Part shown: positions 1 through 8,613 of the stretch, in pieces
Layout: the number at the start of each line of letters is the position of its first letter
Position numbering within the stretch: the first letter of the stretch is position 1
Origin: Streptomyces sp. SID11385
GTDB lineage: Bacteria; Actinomycetota; Actinomycetes; Streptomycetales; Streptomycetaceae
Direction of reading: 5' to 3'
NCBI RefSeq assembly: GCF_010548245.1
Contig: NZ_JAAGLR010000182.1
Location: 1-64,000 of the forward strand
DNA: 64,000 nucleotides
Program-made: the position numbers and the translations under genes
The notes under the pieces: generated by a model
Told to the model about the DNA's origin: nothing
The model's database searches: none
What the model saw: the letters and a program-made list of their open reading frames with translations, nothing else

Positions 1-1065
1 CCCCGCGCCGGCCACCGCACCCTCGTCCGGGGCCCCCGCTTCCCCGCCCGTCGGCTCCGCGACGCGCCGCAGCGACAGCACGCGCGCCGCGCGCCGCGCC
101 GAGGGGCGCGAGAAGGAGTAGGCCATCGCGATCTCCTCGAAGTGGCGCATCGGCCACGCGAGCAGCGTCACCATGCTGTACACGGTGACCAGTTCCCCGA
201 CCGACACGGTGCCCTCGCGCGCGAGCCGCACCCCGTACCAGACCACCGCGATGAGCAGCAGCCCAGGGATGAGCACCTGCACCGCGGCGATGAGCGACCA
301 CAGCCGCGCGCTGCGCACGGCGGCCCCGCGCACCTCCTGCGAGGCCGCCCGGTAGCGGCCGAGGAACAGCTCCTCGCCGCCGATGCCGCGCAGCACCCGC
401 AGCCCGGCGACGGTGTCCGAGGCGAGTTCCGTCGCGTGTCCCGCCTTCTCGCGCTGGACGTCGGCGCGGCGCACCGAGGGCGGCAGGAGCGGCAGGACCG
501 AGAGCGCCACCACGGGCGCGCCGATCGCCACGACGACCGCGAGGTGCGGCTCGTAGAAGAACAGCCCCGCGCAGATGAGGACGACCGTGAGCGCCGCCGC
601 CATGAAGCGCGAGAGCGCCTCGACGAACCATCCGATTTTTTCCACGTCGCCTGTGGAAACCGCGACCACTTCTCCCGCCGCGACCCTGCGGGTGAGCGTC
701 GAGCCGAGCTCCGCGCTCTTGCGGATCAGGAGCTGCTGGATGCGCGCCGCCGCGGTGATCCAGTTGGTGACCGCCGTGCGGTGCAGCATGACGTCGCCGA
801 GCGCGACACCCGCGCCGAGCGCGAGGAGGAGCAGTCCCGCCAGGGCGAGCCGGCCGCCCGCCCCGTCGCCGCCGTCCGTGACGGCCTGGACGGCTATGCC
901 CACGGGGTAGGGCAGCGCCGAGAGCGAGCCGAAGTTGAGCAGCCCCCAGGCGAGCGCGCGCAACTGGCCGCCCCGCTGCTGCCGTCCCAGCCAGTACAGG
1001 AAACGGGGGCCTGACCGTACGTCGGGGGTTCCGGGGTCCGCGTACGGAAGATCCTTGATGCGCAT
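1..1065 (-). CDS. ABC exporter, membrane-domain part (3' end outside window)
   Basis: About 355 N-terminal residues of an ABC-type half-exporter are in the window; the nucleotide-binding domain would lie beyond base 1. The reading frame is open from ATG 1065 (MRIKDLPYADPGTPDV) with no stop. It holds a six-helix type-1 exporter membrane domain: helices such as ALTVVLICAGLFF and VLIPGLLLIAVVW, and the usual intracellular-loop region ending MRHFEEIAMAYSFSRPSARRAARVL. Substrate cannot be read from this part. A probable iron-repressor box lies about 28-45 bp upstream of the start, so export of a siderophore or another iron-linked role is a reasonable inference. The next gene in the operon, if any, is off the window. 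Confidence 0.85.
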   Translation of the reverse strand, partial: MRIKDLPYADPGTPDVRSGPRFLYWLGRQQRGGQLRALAWGLLNFGSLSALPYPVGIAVQAVTDGGDGAGGRLALAGLLLLALGAGVALGDVMLHRTAVTNWITAAARIQQLLIRKSAELGSTLTRRVAAGEVVAVSTGDVEKIGWFVEALSRFMAAALTVVLICAGLFFYEPHLAVVVAIGAPVVALSVLPLLPPSVRRADVQREKAGHATELASDTVAGLRVLRGIGGEELFLGRYRAASQEVRGAAVRSARLWSLIAAVQVLIPGLLLIAVVWYGVRLAREGTVSVGELVTVYSMVTLLAWPMRHFEEIAMAYSFSRPSARRAARVLSLRRVAEPTGGEAGAPDEGAVAGAG

Positions 1066-1092
1066 GAGAGTCCAGGCGGAGAGTCGAACAAA

Positions 1093-1110
1093 TGAGGCAA
1101 GCCTTACCTG
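1093..1110. promoter_or_regulatory. Probable DmdR/IdeR iron box
   Basis: The 18 bases TGAGGCAAGCCTTACCTG form an imperfect palindrome close to the actinobacterial DtxR-family consensus (TTAGGTTAGSCTAACCTAA). The site is between the ABC exporter start (1065, minus) and the lipoprotein start (1224, plus), nearer the exporter. Iron repression of the exporter is inferred; binding is not shown by sequence alone. Confidence 0.5.
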
Positions 1111-1223
1111 TCGGTCCCGGAAGAGCAAATGACTTTTCGTCGATCGGCAAAGGAATCGGCAGGTCCCGGGCCCGGACGGCCTTCCGGCGCAGGACCCCGC
1201 GCGCTGGGTGGGAGTATGACCGT

Positions 1224-1967
1224 ATGCACAGTACGGGTGGCACGGTGAAGGTCCTGATCGGTACGGCGGCGGTGCTCGCGCTGCTCACCTCCTGCTCCGG
1301 ACAGGGCTCCGGCCAGGACGGCGGGGACGGCGCGAAGAAGGCCGCCGCGTCCTCGGCCGCCGCGCACCGCGCCCCCGAGGCCGACCCGACCCGCATCCCC
1401 GGCGTCGGCGCCCGCCTCCTGTCACGCATCCCCGCCCAGAGCCGCCAGGTCGTCGCCGTCTACGGCAAGGGCGTCGACTCCGCCGACTCGACCGTCGTGC
1501 TCTACACGAAGACCGGGAAGACCTGGAAGAAGTCCGCTTCCTGGCAGGGGCACAACGGTAAGAAGGGCTGGACCACGGCCCACCACGAGAACGACAAGCG
1601 CAGCCCCGTCGGCGTCTACACGCTGAGCGACGCGGGCGGCGTCCTCGCCGACCCGGGCGCCGCGCTCCCGTACACGCAGACCGCCTCGATCCAGGCGCCG
1701 CACTACTGGTCGAAGTCGCACTGGCACGACTTCGACTACGTCATCGCCATCGACTACAACCGCGTCAAGGGCACCGCGCCCAACGACCCCACGCGCCCCG
1801 AGGGCCAGACCAAGGGCGGCAGCATCTGGCTGCACATGGACCACGGCAGCGGCACCTCGGCGTGCGTGAGCATCCCCAAGGCGGGCATGAGGTCCCTGCT
1901 CACGACCCTCGACCCGGCCCAGCACCCGGTGGTGGTCATGGGCGACAAGAAGAACCTGGCGGCCTGA
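1224..1967 (+). CDS. Secreted lipoprotein with L,D-transpeptidase (YkuD-like) domain
   Basis: A 247-residue protein starting at ATG 1224, with a lipoprotein signal: a hydrophobic stretch KVLIGTAAVLALL followed by the lipobox LTSC. After an Ala-rich linker comes a folded domain (about residues 55-245) with the pattern SIWLHMDHGSGTSACVSIP. This resembles the His and Cys segments of YkuD/ErfK-type domains, although the classical S-x-G-C-[IV]-R is replaced by S-A-C-V-S-I. Such proteins are anchored outside the membrane and often act on peptidoglycan cross-links. Whether this variant is catalytic is uncertain. It is monocistronic and convergent with the oxidoreductase gene on its right. Confidence 0.75.
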   Translation: MHSTGGTVKVLIGTAAVLALLTSCSGQGSGQDGGDGAKKAAASSAAAHRAPEADPTRIPGVGARLLSRIPAQSRQVVAVYGKGVDSADSTVVLYTKTGKTWKKSASWQGHNGKKGWTTAHHENDKRSPVGVYTLSDAGGVLADPGAALPYTQTASIQAPHYWSKSHWHDFDYVIAIDYNRVKGTAPNDPTRPEGQTKGGSIWLHMDHGSGTSACVSIPKAGMRSLLTTLDPAQHPVVVMGDKKNLAA

Positions 1968-2107
1968 GCGGGGTGTTCCGGCGGTAGGGGAGTGAGCGGG
2001 GCAGTACGGGAACGGGAACGAGCGCGGCGGCAGGGGGACGAGACCCGCCAGTACGCAGCCGCCCGCGCCCGCCCCGTACCGCCCGGCCCCCCCCGCACCC
2101 CGCCCCC

Positions 2108-5044
2108 TCAGCCCCGCGGCGGTCGCGTCGCCCGCTCCAGCTGCATGAGCACCGAGGCGTAACCCTTGCCGCCCGTCGCGTGGTCCATCCCGACCTCGCA
2201 CATACGGTTCGCCGAGAGGTACGCGTCGAAGTCCCTGGCGGTCACCTCGGCCGCCTCCGCCGCCGTCGCCGACTCCGTCAGCTCCCGGTGGAGCATCCCC
2301 CGGTCGCCCGCGAAGGCGCAGCAGCCGACGTCGTCCGGCAGGACGACCTCATGGGCGCACGCCCCGGCCAGCTCCACGAGCTGGTCGACGTCGCCGAGGT
2401 GCTGCATCGAGCACGTCGGGTGGACGACGGCGGACTCCACCTTGCGGTGGACGGTCAGCTCCGGAAGCAGTTCCTCGGCCGCCCACACGAGTGAGTCCAC
2501 GATCGTGAGCGCCTCGTGCAGTTCCTTGTTCTCCGGCGTCAGGTACGGCACCACCTCGTGGGCGATCCCGAGCGTGCACGAGGAGGCGTCGACGACGAGC
2601 GGCAGCCGCCCGCCGCCCGTCCAGCCCCAGGCCGCCTCGACGATGCGGTTGGCCATGACGGTGTTGGCGTCCTCGTAGCCCTTCGAGTGCCAGATCGTCG
2701 AGCAGCACGTGCCCGAGACGTCCTCGGGGATCCACACCGGCTTGCCCGCGCGCCGCGCGAGCAGCACGACGGCCTGCGGCAGCGAGGGCTCGTAGTCGCC
2801 CTCGGGACCGCCGAAGATGCGGTTGACGCACGCCGGGTAGTAGACGGCCGTCGCCGCCGACTTCTCCGTGCGCGGCAGCCGCCGGGCCGCCGCGCCGGGG
2901 ATCTCCGGCAGCCACTCCGGCACGAGGTCGGGGCGGACCGCCTTGCGCGCCGTGCGCGTCACCGCGGTGAGCAGCCGGTCGCTGATCTTCTCCGCCGAGG
3001 CCACCGCGAGCCGCGCCCCGCTCTCCACGAGCTTGAAGTCCTTCGCCGTGTACGTGGCGATCTTCTCCTCGCGGGGGCTGTGCCGCTGGTGGCGGAACTC
3101 CTTCATCATGGCGCCCGTGTCGATGCCGACGGGGCACGCGAGCTTGCACGTCGAGTCGCCCGCGCACGTGTCCACGGCGTCGTAGCCGTACGCGTCGAGC
3201 AGCCCGGTCTCGACGGCCGAGCCGTCGGGCTGGCGCATCATCTCGCGGCGCAGCACGATGCGCTGGCGCGGCGTCGTGGTGAGGTCGTGGCTCGGGCAGG
3301 TCGGTTCGCAGAAGCCGCACTCGATGCACGGGTCGGCGACCGCCTCGACCCGCGGGATCGTCTTGAGGCCGCGCAGGTGGGCCTTCGGGTCGCGGTCGAG
3401 CACGATGCGCGGGGCGAGCACCCCCTCCGGGTCCATGACCTGCTTGATCCGCCACATCAGTTCCGTCGCGCGCGGACCCCACTCCAGCTCCAGGAACGGC
3501 GCGATGTTGCGGCCCGTCGCGTGCTCGGCCTTCAGCGAGCCGTCGAAGCGCTCGACGGTGCTCGCGCAGAACGCGTCCATGAAGTCGGCGTAGCGCCGCA
3601 CGTCCTCGGGCTTCGCGGCGTCGAAGGCGAGGAGGAAGTGGAGGTTGCCGTGCGCGGCGTGACCGGCGACCGCGGCGTCGAAGCCGTGCGCGGTCTGGAG
3701 TTCGAGGAGCGCCTCGCACGCCTCGGCGAGCCGCGAGGGCGGCACGGCGAAGTCCTCCGTGATGAGCGTCGTGCCCGAGGGCCGCGTACCGCCCACGGCG
3801 GTCACGAACGCCTTGCGCGCCTTCCAGTACCCGCCGATGACCTTCGCCTCGCGCGTGAAGGCATTGGTCACCGAGGCCACCGGGGCCACCAGTTCAAGGC
3901 TCTCCATCACTCCGGCGGCGGCCCGCTCGTTCGCCTCCCGCCCCGCCTCGTCGGACGCCCGGAACTCCACGAGCAGCGCCGCCGTGTCCTTCGGCAGGTC
4001 CGCCCAGTCCGCGGGCACCCCGGCGACGCTCGTCGAGGCGCGCAGCGTGTTCCCGTCCATCAGCTCGACGGCGATCGCGCCCGCCTCGTTGAACTTCGGC
4101 ACGGCGGCGGCAGCCGCGGGGAGCGAGGGGAAGAAGAGCAGCGCCGTGGAGTTCAGGCGCTCCAGCGGCAGCGTGTCGAAGACGACCTCCGAGATGAAGC
4201 CGAAGGTGCCCTCGGAACCGACCATCAGCCCGCGCAGGATCGACACCGGGTCGTCCCCGTCGAGGAAGGCGTCGAGCCGGTAACCGTTGGTGTTCTTGAT
4301 CTCGTACTTCGCGCGGATACGGGCCGTGAGCGCCGCGTCCGCCTCGATCTCCGCCTTCAGCGCCATGAGCCCCGCGCACAGCTCCGGCTCCGCCGCCGCC
4401 AGCTTCTCGCCCGCGTCGGGCGCACCCGTGTCCACGACCGTGCCCGAGGGCAGGACCACGGTGAGCGAGCTGACGAGGCGGTACGAGTTCCGGGTCGTCC
4501 CCGCCGTCATGCCCGAGGCGTTGTTCGCGACGACGCCGCCGACCGTGCACGCGATGGCGCTCGCCGGGTCGGGCCCGAGCACGCGCCCGTGCCGGGCGAG
4601 CGTCGTATTGGCCCGTACGATCGTCGTACCGGGGCCGAGGCGCACGCGCGCGCCGTCGTCGAGCACCTCGACGCCCGCCCAGTGCCGCCGCACGTCCACG
4701 AGGATGTCCTCGCCCTGCGCCTGCCCGTTGAGCGAGGTCCCGGCGGCGCGGAAGACGACCTTGCGGCCCTTGTCCCGCGCGTACCGCATCACCGCCGCGA
4801 CGTCCTCGGCCGACTCGGGGACCGCCACGACCTGGGGCAGGAAGCGGTAGGGGCTCGCGTCGGACGCGTAGCGCACGAGGTCGGAGATGCCGGAGAGGAC
4901 CTTCCCGGGCCCGAGCAGCGCGCCCAGCTCGGCGCGCAGGGGTTCGGGGGTGCCGCCGGCGAGCCCCGCGGGGACCAGGTCCGGTGCGGTCTCCTCGCGC
5001 CCGGAGGGGCGCAGGGCGTTCGGGCTCGGTTCCAGCAGCGGCAT
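2108..5044 (-). CDS. FAD-linked oxidase / Fe-S oxidoreductase (D-lactate or glycolate dehydrogenase type)
   Basis: A 978-residue fusion enzyme. ATG 5044 (MPLLEPSPNALRPSG) has GGAG about 10 bases upstream. Order of parts: an FAD-binding PCMH domain (about 70-290; RAAGTSLNGQAQGEDI, ACTVGGVVANNASGM); an FAD-oxidase C-terminal domain (to about 600; GHAAHGNLHFLL); a ferredoxin-like pair of 4Fe-4S motifs (CIECGFCEPTCPS and CAGDSTCKLACPVG, about 640-720); and CCG-type cysteine-rich repeats (CCSTIWHSKG, VGCCAFAGD). The family oxidises D-2-hydroxy acids (lactate, glycolate, 2-hydroxyglutarate) and passes electrons through the Fe-S part, probably to quinone. The MarR gene just upstream reads the same way and could be co-transcribed. 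The exact substrate is unknown. Confidence 0.88.
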   Translation of the reverse strand: MPLLEPSPNALRPSGREETAPDLVPAGLAGGTPEPLRAELGALLGPGKVLSGISDLVRYASDASPYRFLPQVVAVPESAEDVAAVMRYARDKGRKVVFRAAGTSLNGQAQGEDILVDVRRHWAGVEVLDDGARVRLGPGTTIVRANTTLARHGRVLGPDPASAIACTVGGVVANNASGMTAGTTRNSYRLVSSLTVVLPSGTVVDTGAPDAGEKLAAAEPELCAGLMALKAEIEADAALTARIRAKYEIKNTNGYRLDAFLDGDDPVSILRGLMVGSEGTFGFISEVVFDTLPLERLNSTALLFFPSLPAAAAAVPKFNEAGAIAVELMDGNTLRASTSVAGVPADWADLPKDTAALLVEFRASDEAGREANERAAAGVMESLELVAPVASVTNAFTREAKVIGGYWKARKAFVTAVGGTRPSGTTLITEDFAVPPSRLAEACEALLELQTAHGFDAAVAGHAAHGNLHFLLAFDAAKPEDVRRYADFMDAFCASTVERFDGSLKAEHATGRNIAPFLELEWGPRATELMWRIKQVMDPEGVLAPRIVLDRDPKAHLRGLKTIPRVEAVADPCIECGFCEPTCPSHDLTTTPRQRIVLRREMMRQPDGSAVETGLLDAYGYDAVDTCAGDSTCKLACPVGIDTGAMMKEFRHQRHSPREEKIATYTAKDFKLVESGARLAVASAEKISDRLLTAVTRTARKAVRPDLVPEWLPEIPGAAARRLPRTEKSAATAVYYPACVNRIFGGPEGDYEPSLPQAVVLLARRAGKPVWIPEDVSGTCCSTIWHSKGYEDANTVMANRIVEAAWGWTGGGRLPLVVDASSCTLGIAHEVVPYLTPENKELHEALTIVDSLVWAAEELLPELTVHRKVESAVVHPTCSMQHLGDVDQLVELAGACAHEVVLPDDVGCCAFAGDRGMLHRELTESATAAEAAEVTARDFDAYLSANRMCEVGMDHATGGKGYASVLMQLERATRPPRG

Positions 5045-5111
5045 GGGGCGGCACTCCTTCGTCCACGGTGCGCCGCCGGCACCACGGGGCGCCCGGCGGC
5101 GGAGGTCCCGC

Positions 5112-5639
5112 CTATTCTCGCTCCTCGCCCTTCCGCCCAGGCGTCCGGGGCGGCTGCGCGCAGTGTCCGTGCGCCTCCCCGGGCCCCCCGCTGACCAGCA
5201 GCTCCAGCAGGCCACCGAGCTGGGCGCGCTGTCCCGGGTCCAGCGGCGAGAGCACCTCCTGGGCCGCCTCGCGCCGCGCCCGGCGCAGTGCCTCCAGGGT
5301 CTCGCGCCCCTCGTCGGTCAGCTCGATGCGCGTCACCCGGCGGTTGCCCGGATCGGGCACCCTGCGCACCCGGTGGCTCGCCTCCAGGGCGTCCACGAGC
5401 GTCGTGATCGCGCGCGGGACGACGTCGAGCCGTGCGGCGAGGTCCGCCATGCGGGGCGGCTCGGGGAAGACCGTCACGGCGCGCAGGAGGCGGCTCTGCG
5501 CGGGGGTGATGCCGAGCGGTCCGAACTGGTGGCGCTGGAGGCGGTGCAGGCGGCGGTTGAGGCGGAGCAACTGCTCGGCGAGGGCGGCGTCGCTGTCGGG
5601 GGCGGCGTGAGGTGCGGCGTCGGGGGCGGGGGAGCGCAT
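5112..5639 (-). CDS. MarR-family transcriptional regulator
   Basis: A 175-residue protein with the MarR winged-helix core (about residues 22-145): LGITPAQSRLLRAVTVF, the recognition-helix region MADLAARLDVVPRAITTLVDALE and the wing RVPDPGNRRVTRIELTDEG. The C-terminus is a basic tail of unknown use. The gene is divergent from the ABC exporter at 5785, and an inverted repeat lies in between. The classic arrangement is a MarR protein repressing its own gene and the exporter, with release by a small ligand. That regulatory role is inferred from layout. Confidence 0.85.
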   Translation of the reverse strand: MRSPAPDAAPHAAPDSDAALAEQLLRLNRRLHRLQRHQFGPLGITPAQSRLLRAVTVFPEPPRMADLAARLDVVPRAITTLVDALEASHRVRRVPDPGNRRVTRIELTDEGRETLEALRRARREAAQEVLSPLDPGQRAQLGGLLELLVSGGPGEAHGHCAQPPRTPGRKGEERE

Positions 5640-5663
5640 GGCGGAATATTATCAGGACAGCAT

Positions 5664-5688
5664 TCATTGTGTACATAGGTAACAATGA
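5664..5688. promoter_or_regulatory. Inverted repeat between MarR and ABC exporter genes
   Basis: TCATTGT and ACAATGA, separated by 11 bases, form a 7-bp-arm inverted repeat in an unusually AT-rich patch 25-49 bp upstream of the MarR start. It is a good candidate MarR operator controlling both divergent genes. The AT-rich patch probably also holds the promoter elements. Confidence 0.5.
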
Positions 5689-5784
5689 CTTATGCTCTCC
5701 GAGAGCCTTCTGCCGCTTCCCGGACGCGGGCCGCCGCTGCCCGAACGTCGTCCACGCCACCCCGCCACCTCGCTGAAGGAGCCC

Positions 5785-7647
5785 ATGCGCCCGCCCGAGA
5801 TCAACTGGACCCCGCCCGCCAAGCCCGCTCGCGAGGACCAGGAACCACGCCAGATCCGCCGCATCCTGCGGCTCTTCCGCCCCTACCGGGGCCGCCTCGC
5901 CGTCGTCGGCGTGCTCGTCGCCGCCTCCTCGCTCGTCTCCGTCGTCACCCCGTTCCTCCTCCGCGAGATCCTCGACACCGCGATCCCGGACGGGCGGACG
6001 GGCCTGCTGAGCCTCCTCGCGCTCGGCATGATCCTCAGCGCCGTCCTGTCGAGCGTCTTCAACGTCCTCCAGACACTCCTGTCGACCACGGTCGGCCAGC
6101 GCGTCATGCACGACCTGCGCACCGGCGTCTACGCGCGCCTCCAGCGCATGTCCCTCGCCTTCTTCACGCGCACGCGCACGGGCGAGGTCCAGTCCCGCAT
6201 CGCCAACGACATCGGCGGCATGCAGGCGACGGTCACCTCGACGGCGACGAGCCTCGTCTCCAACCTCACGTCGGTGATCGCGACGGTCGTGGCGATGCTC
6301 GCGCTCGACTGGCGCCTCACGGTCGTCTCGCTCGTCCTGCTCCCCGTCTTCGTCCTCGTCAGCCGCCGCGTGGGGCGCGAGCGCAAGCGCATCACGAGCG
6401 AGCGCCAGCGCCAGATGGCCACCATGGCCGCGACCGTCACCGAGTCCCTCTCGGTGAGCGGCATCCTGCTCGGCCGCACGATGGGCCGCGCCGACTCCCT
6501 CACCCGCTCCTTCGCGCGCGAGTCCGAGGAACTCGTCGACCTCGAAGTGCGCTCCAACATGGCCGGCCGCTGGCGGATGTCCGTCATCAGCGTGGTCATG
6601 GCCGCGATGCCCGCCTTCCTCTACTGGGCCGCCGGACTCGCCCAGGCCAACGGCGCCGCGATCTCGCTCGGCACCCTCGTCGCCTTCGTCTCGCTCCAGC
6701 AGGGCCTCTTCCGCCCCACCGTGAGCCTCCTCGCGACCGGCGTGCAGGTGCAGACCTCGCTCGCGCTCTTCCAGCGCATCTTCGAGTACCTCGACCTCCC
6801 CGTCGACATCACCGAACGCGAACAGCCGGTCCACATCGACCGGGTCAAGGGCGAGGTCCGCTTCGAGAAGGTCGCCTTCCGGTACGGGGACGACAGCCCC
6901 GTCCTCGACGGCATCGACCTCACCCTCCCGGCCGGAGGGTCCCTCGCCGTCGTCGGCCCCACCGGCTCCGGCAAGAGCACCCTGAGCCAGCTCGTGCCCC
7001 GCCTCTACGACGTCAGCGGCGGACGCGTCACGCTCGACGGCGTCGACGTGCGCGACCTCGACTTCGACACCCTCGCCCGCGCCGTCGGCGTCGTCTCGCA
7101 GGAGACGTACCTCTTCCACGCCTCCGTCGCCGACAACCTCCGCTTCGCCAAGCCGGACGCGAGCGACGAGGAACTGCGGGCGGCGGCCCGCGCGGCCCAG
7201 ATCCACGACCACATCGCGGGTCTTCCGCAGGGGTACGACACGGTCGTCGGCGAACGCGGGCACCGCTTCTCCGGCGGCGAGAAACAGCGCCTCGCCCTCG
7301 CCCGCACGATCCTGCGCGACCCGCCCGTGCTCGTACTCGACGAGGCCACGAGCGCCCTCGACACCCGCACCGAACGCGCGGTCCAGGAAGCGCTCGACAC
7401 CCTCGCGGCGGGGCGCACCACGCTCACCATCGCCCACCGCCTCTCCACCATCAGGAACGCCGACCAGATCGTCGTGCTCGACGGCGGCCGCATCGCGGAG
7501 CGCGGCACCCACGAGGAACTCCTCGCCCGCGACGGCGCCTACGCGGCCCTCGTGCGCAGCGATTCCCGCAAGGGCGAGGCGCGTGGGGGCGAAGCTCCCG
7601 AGCAGGTGATCCTGCCTTCCGCGCCGCCGTCCACCGTCAAGGCGTAG
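5785..7647 (+). CDS. ABC-type multidrug exporter (fused membrane and ATPase domains)
   Basis: A 620-residue half-transporter. ATG 5785 (MRPPEINWTPP) is chosen because AAGGAG lies just upstream; an in-frame ATG at 5692 would add 31 residues unlike the family. The membrane domain spans about 30-330 (RPYRGRLAVVGVLVAASSLVSVV and following helices). The ATPase domain follows with Walker A GPTGSGKST, Q-loop VVSQETYLFHAS, signature FSGGEKQRLALARTIL, Walker B VLVLDEATSALD and the switch His in IAHRLSTI. It should work as a dimer exporting a hydrophobic or toxic substrate. The divergent MarR gene and the inverted repeat suggest ligand-induced expression. Confidence 0.9.
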   Translation: MRPPEINWTPPAKPAREDQEPRQIRRILRLFRPYRGRLAVVGVLVAASSLVSVVTPFLLREILDTAIPDGRTGLLSLLALGMILSAVLSSVFNVLQTLLSTTVGQRVMHDLRTGVYARLQRMSLAFFTRTRTGEVQSRIANDIGGMQATVTSTATSLVSNLTSVIATVVAMLALDWRLTVVSLVLLPVFVLVSRRVGRERKRITSERQRQMATMAATVTESLSVSGILLGRTMGRADSLTRSFARESEELVDLEVRSNMAGRWRMSVISVVMAAMPAFLYWAAGLAQANGAAISLGTLVAFVSLQQGLFRPTVSLLATGVQVQTSLALFQRIFEYLDLPVDITEREQPVHIDRVKGEVRFEKVAFRYGDDSPVLDGIDLTLPAGGSLAVVGPTGSGKSTLSQLVPRLYDVSGGRVTLDGVDVRDLDFDTLARAVGVVSQETYLFHASVADNLRFAKPDASDEELRAAARAAQIHDHIAGLPQGYDTVVGERGHRFSGGEKQRLALARTILRDPPVLVLDEATSALDTRTERAVQEALDTLAAGRTTLTIAHRLSTIRNADQIVVLDGGRIAERGTHEELLARDGAYAALVRSDSRKGEARGGEAPEQVILPSAPPSTVKA

Positions 7648-7678
7648 AAAACGGGAGATAAGTGATTAACGTGCCCTT

Positions 7679-8578
7679 ATGACCGACCCCTCGCGCCCCT
7701 CGCGCTCCCGCTCCACGCCCGCTCCCGGCCGCCCGGGCCCGCCGGGCGGCCGCCGGACCCGCATCACCCGCAGGGGCAGGCTCGTCCTCCTGACCACGGC
7801 CCTCGCCGCCGTCGCCGCCGCGATCGCCGCGCCGTTCGTCCTGGGCGGCGACGAGGACGAGGGCCCGCGGCACGCCGCCACGCTCACCGTTCCCGAGGGC
7901 TGGCGCGCGAGCCAGGTGTACGCGGCCGTCGACACCGCCCTGCACCTGAAGAAGGGCACGACCGGCAAGAAGGCCGCCGCCGCCGGGCTCGCGCTCCCCG
8001 GCGCCGCGGGCGGCAACCCGGAGGGGTACCTCTATCCGGCCACGTACCCGATCACGGAGAAGAGCACCCCGGAGCGGCTGCTGAGCACGATGGTCGACAC
8101 GGCCAACCGCACCTACGCGGAGGGCACCGTCGCCGCCGGCGCCGAGCAGAACGCCGTCTCGCGCTACCAGCTCGTCACCGTCGCGAGCATCGTCCAGTCC
8201 GAGGCGGCCACCGACAAGGACATGGCCCGCGTCGCCCGCGTCGTCTACAACCGGCTCGACGAGGGCATGCCGCTCCAGATGGACTCGACCCTGAACTACG
8301 GACTCGGCCGCAGCACCCTGCACACCAAGACCGCCGAGACCCGCAGCAAGACCCCCTACAACACGTACGTCCACAAGGGCCTGCCGCCCACGCCCATCGC
8401 CAACCCGGGCGCCCAGGCACTGCGCGCGGCGACCCGCCCGGCCGAGGGCGACTGGCTCTACTTCGTCACGGTCAAGCGCGGCGACACCCGCTTCACGAGC
8501 GACTACGCGGAGCACCAGAAGAACGTGGCCGAGTTCAACAAGCTCCACAGCTCCCCGAGCCCGAGCGTTTCCTCCTGA
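7679..8578 (+). CDS. MltG/YceG-like endolytic transglycosylase
   Basis: A 299-residue protein. A short basic cytoplasmic tail is followed by one membrane anchor (LVLLTTALAAVAAAIAAPFVL, about 36-56) and an extracellular YceG/MltG domain. The catalytic glutamate lies in VASIVQSEAA, and the conserved region NRLDEGMPLQMDSTLNYGL plus the segment PYNTYVHKGLPPTPIANPG are typical. The family cuts nascent glycan strands and so limits their length. It is shorter than the usual mltG protein (about 340 residues or more), so this may be a paralogue rather than the housekeeping copy. It starts 31 bp after the ABC exporter stop and could be read through from it. Confidence 0.82.
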   Translation: MTDPSRPSRSRSTPAPGRPGPPGGRRTRITRRGRLVLLTTALAAVAAAIAAPFVLGGDEDEGPRHAATLTVPEGWRASQVYAAVDTALHLKKGTTGKKAAAAGLALPGAAGGNPEGYLYPATYPITEKSTPERLLSTMVDTANRTYAEGTVAAGAEQNAVSRYQLVTVASIVQSEAATDKDMARVARVVYNRLDEGMPLQMDSTLNYGLGRSTLHTKTAETRSKTPYNTYVHKGLPPTPIANPGAQALRAATRPAEGDWLYFVTVKRGDTRFTSDYAEHQKNVAEFNKLHSSPSPSVSS

Positions 8579-8613
8579 GAGGGGGAGCGGGGGAGCGTGG
8601 GTGCGGCGCCTGC

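Noticed and set aside
2516-5194. Long plus-strand frame over the FAD/Fe-S oxidoreductase
   Set aside because: Antisense to a gene with complete family motifs; no motifs of its own.
5692-5784. Upstream ATG (5692) for the ABC exporter
   Set aside because: The added residues are Pro/Arg-rich and unlike the family; a clear ribosome site precedes ATG 5785.
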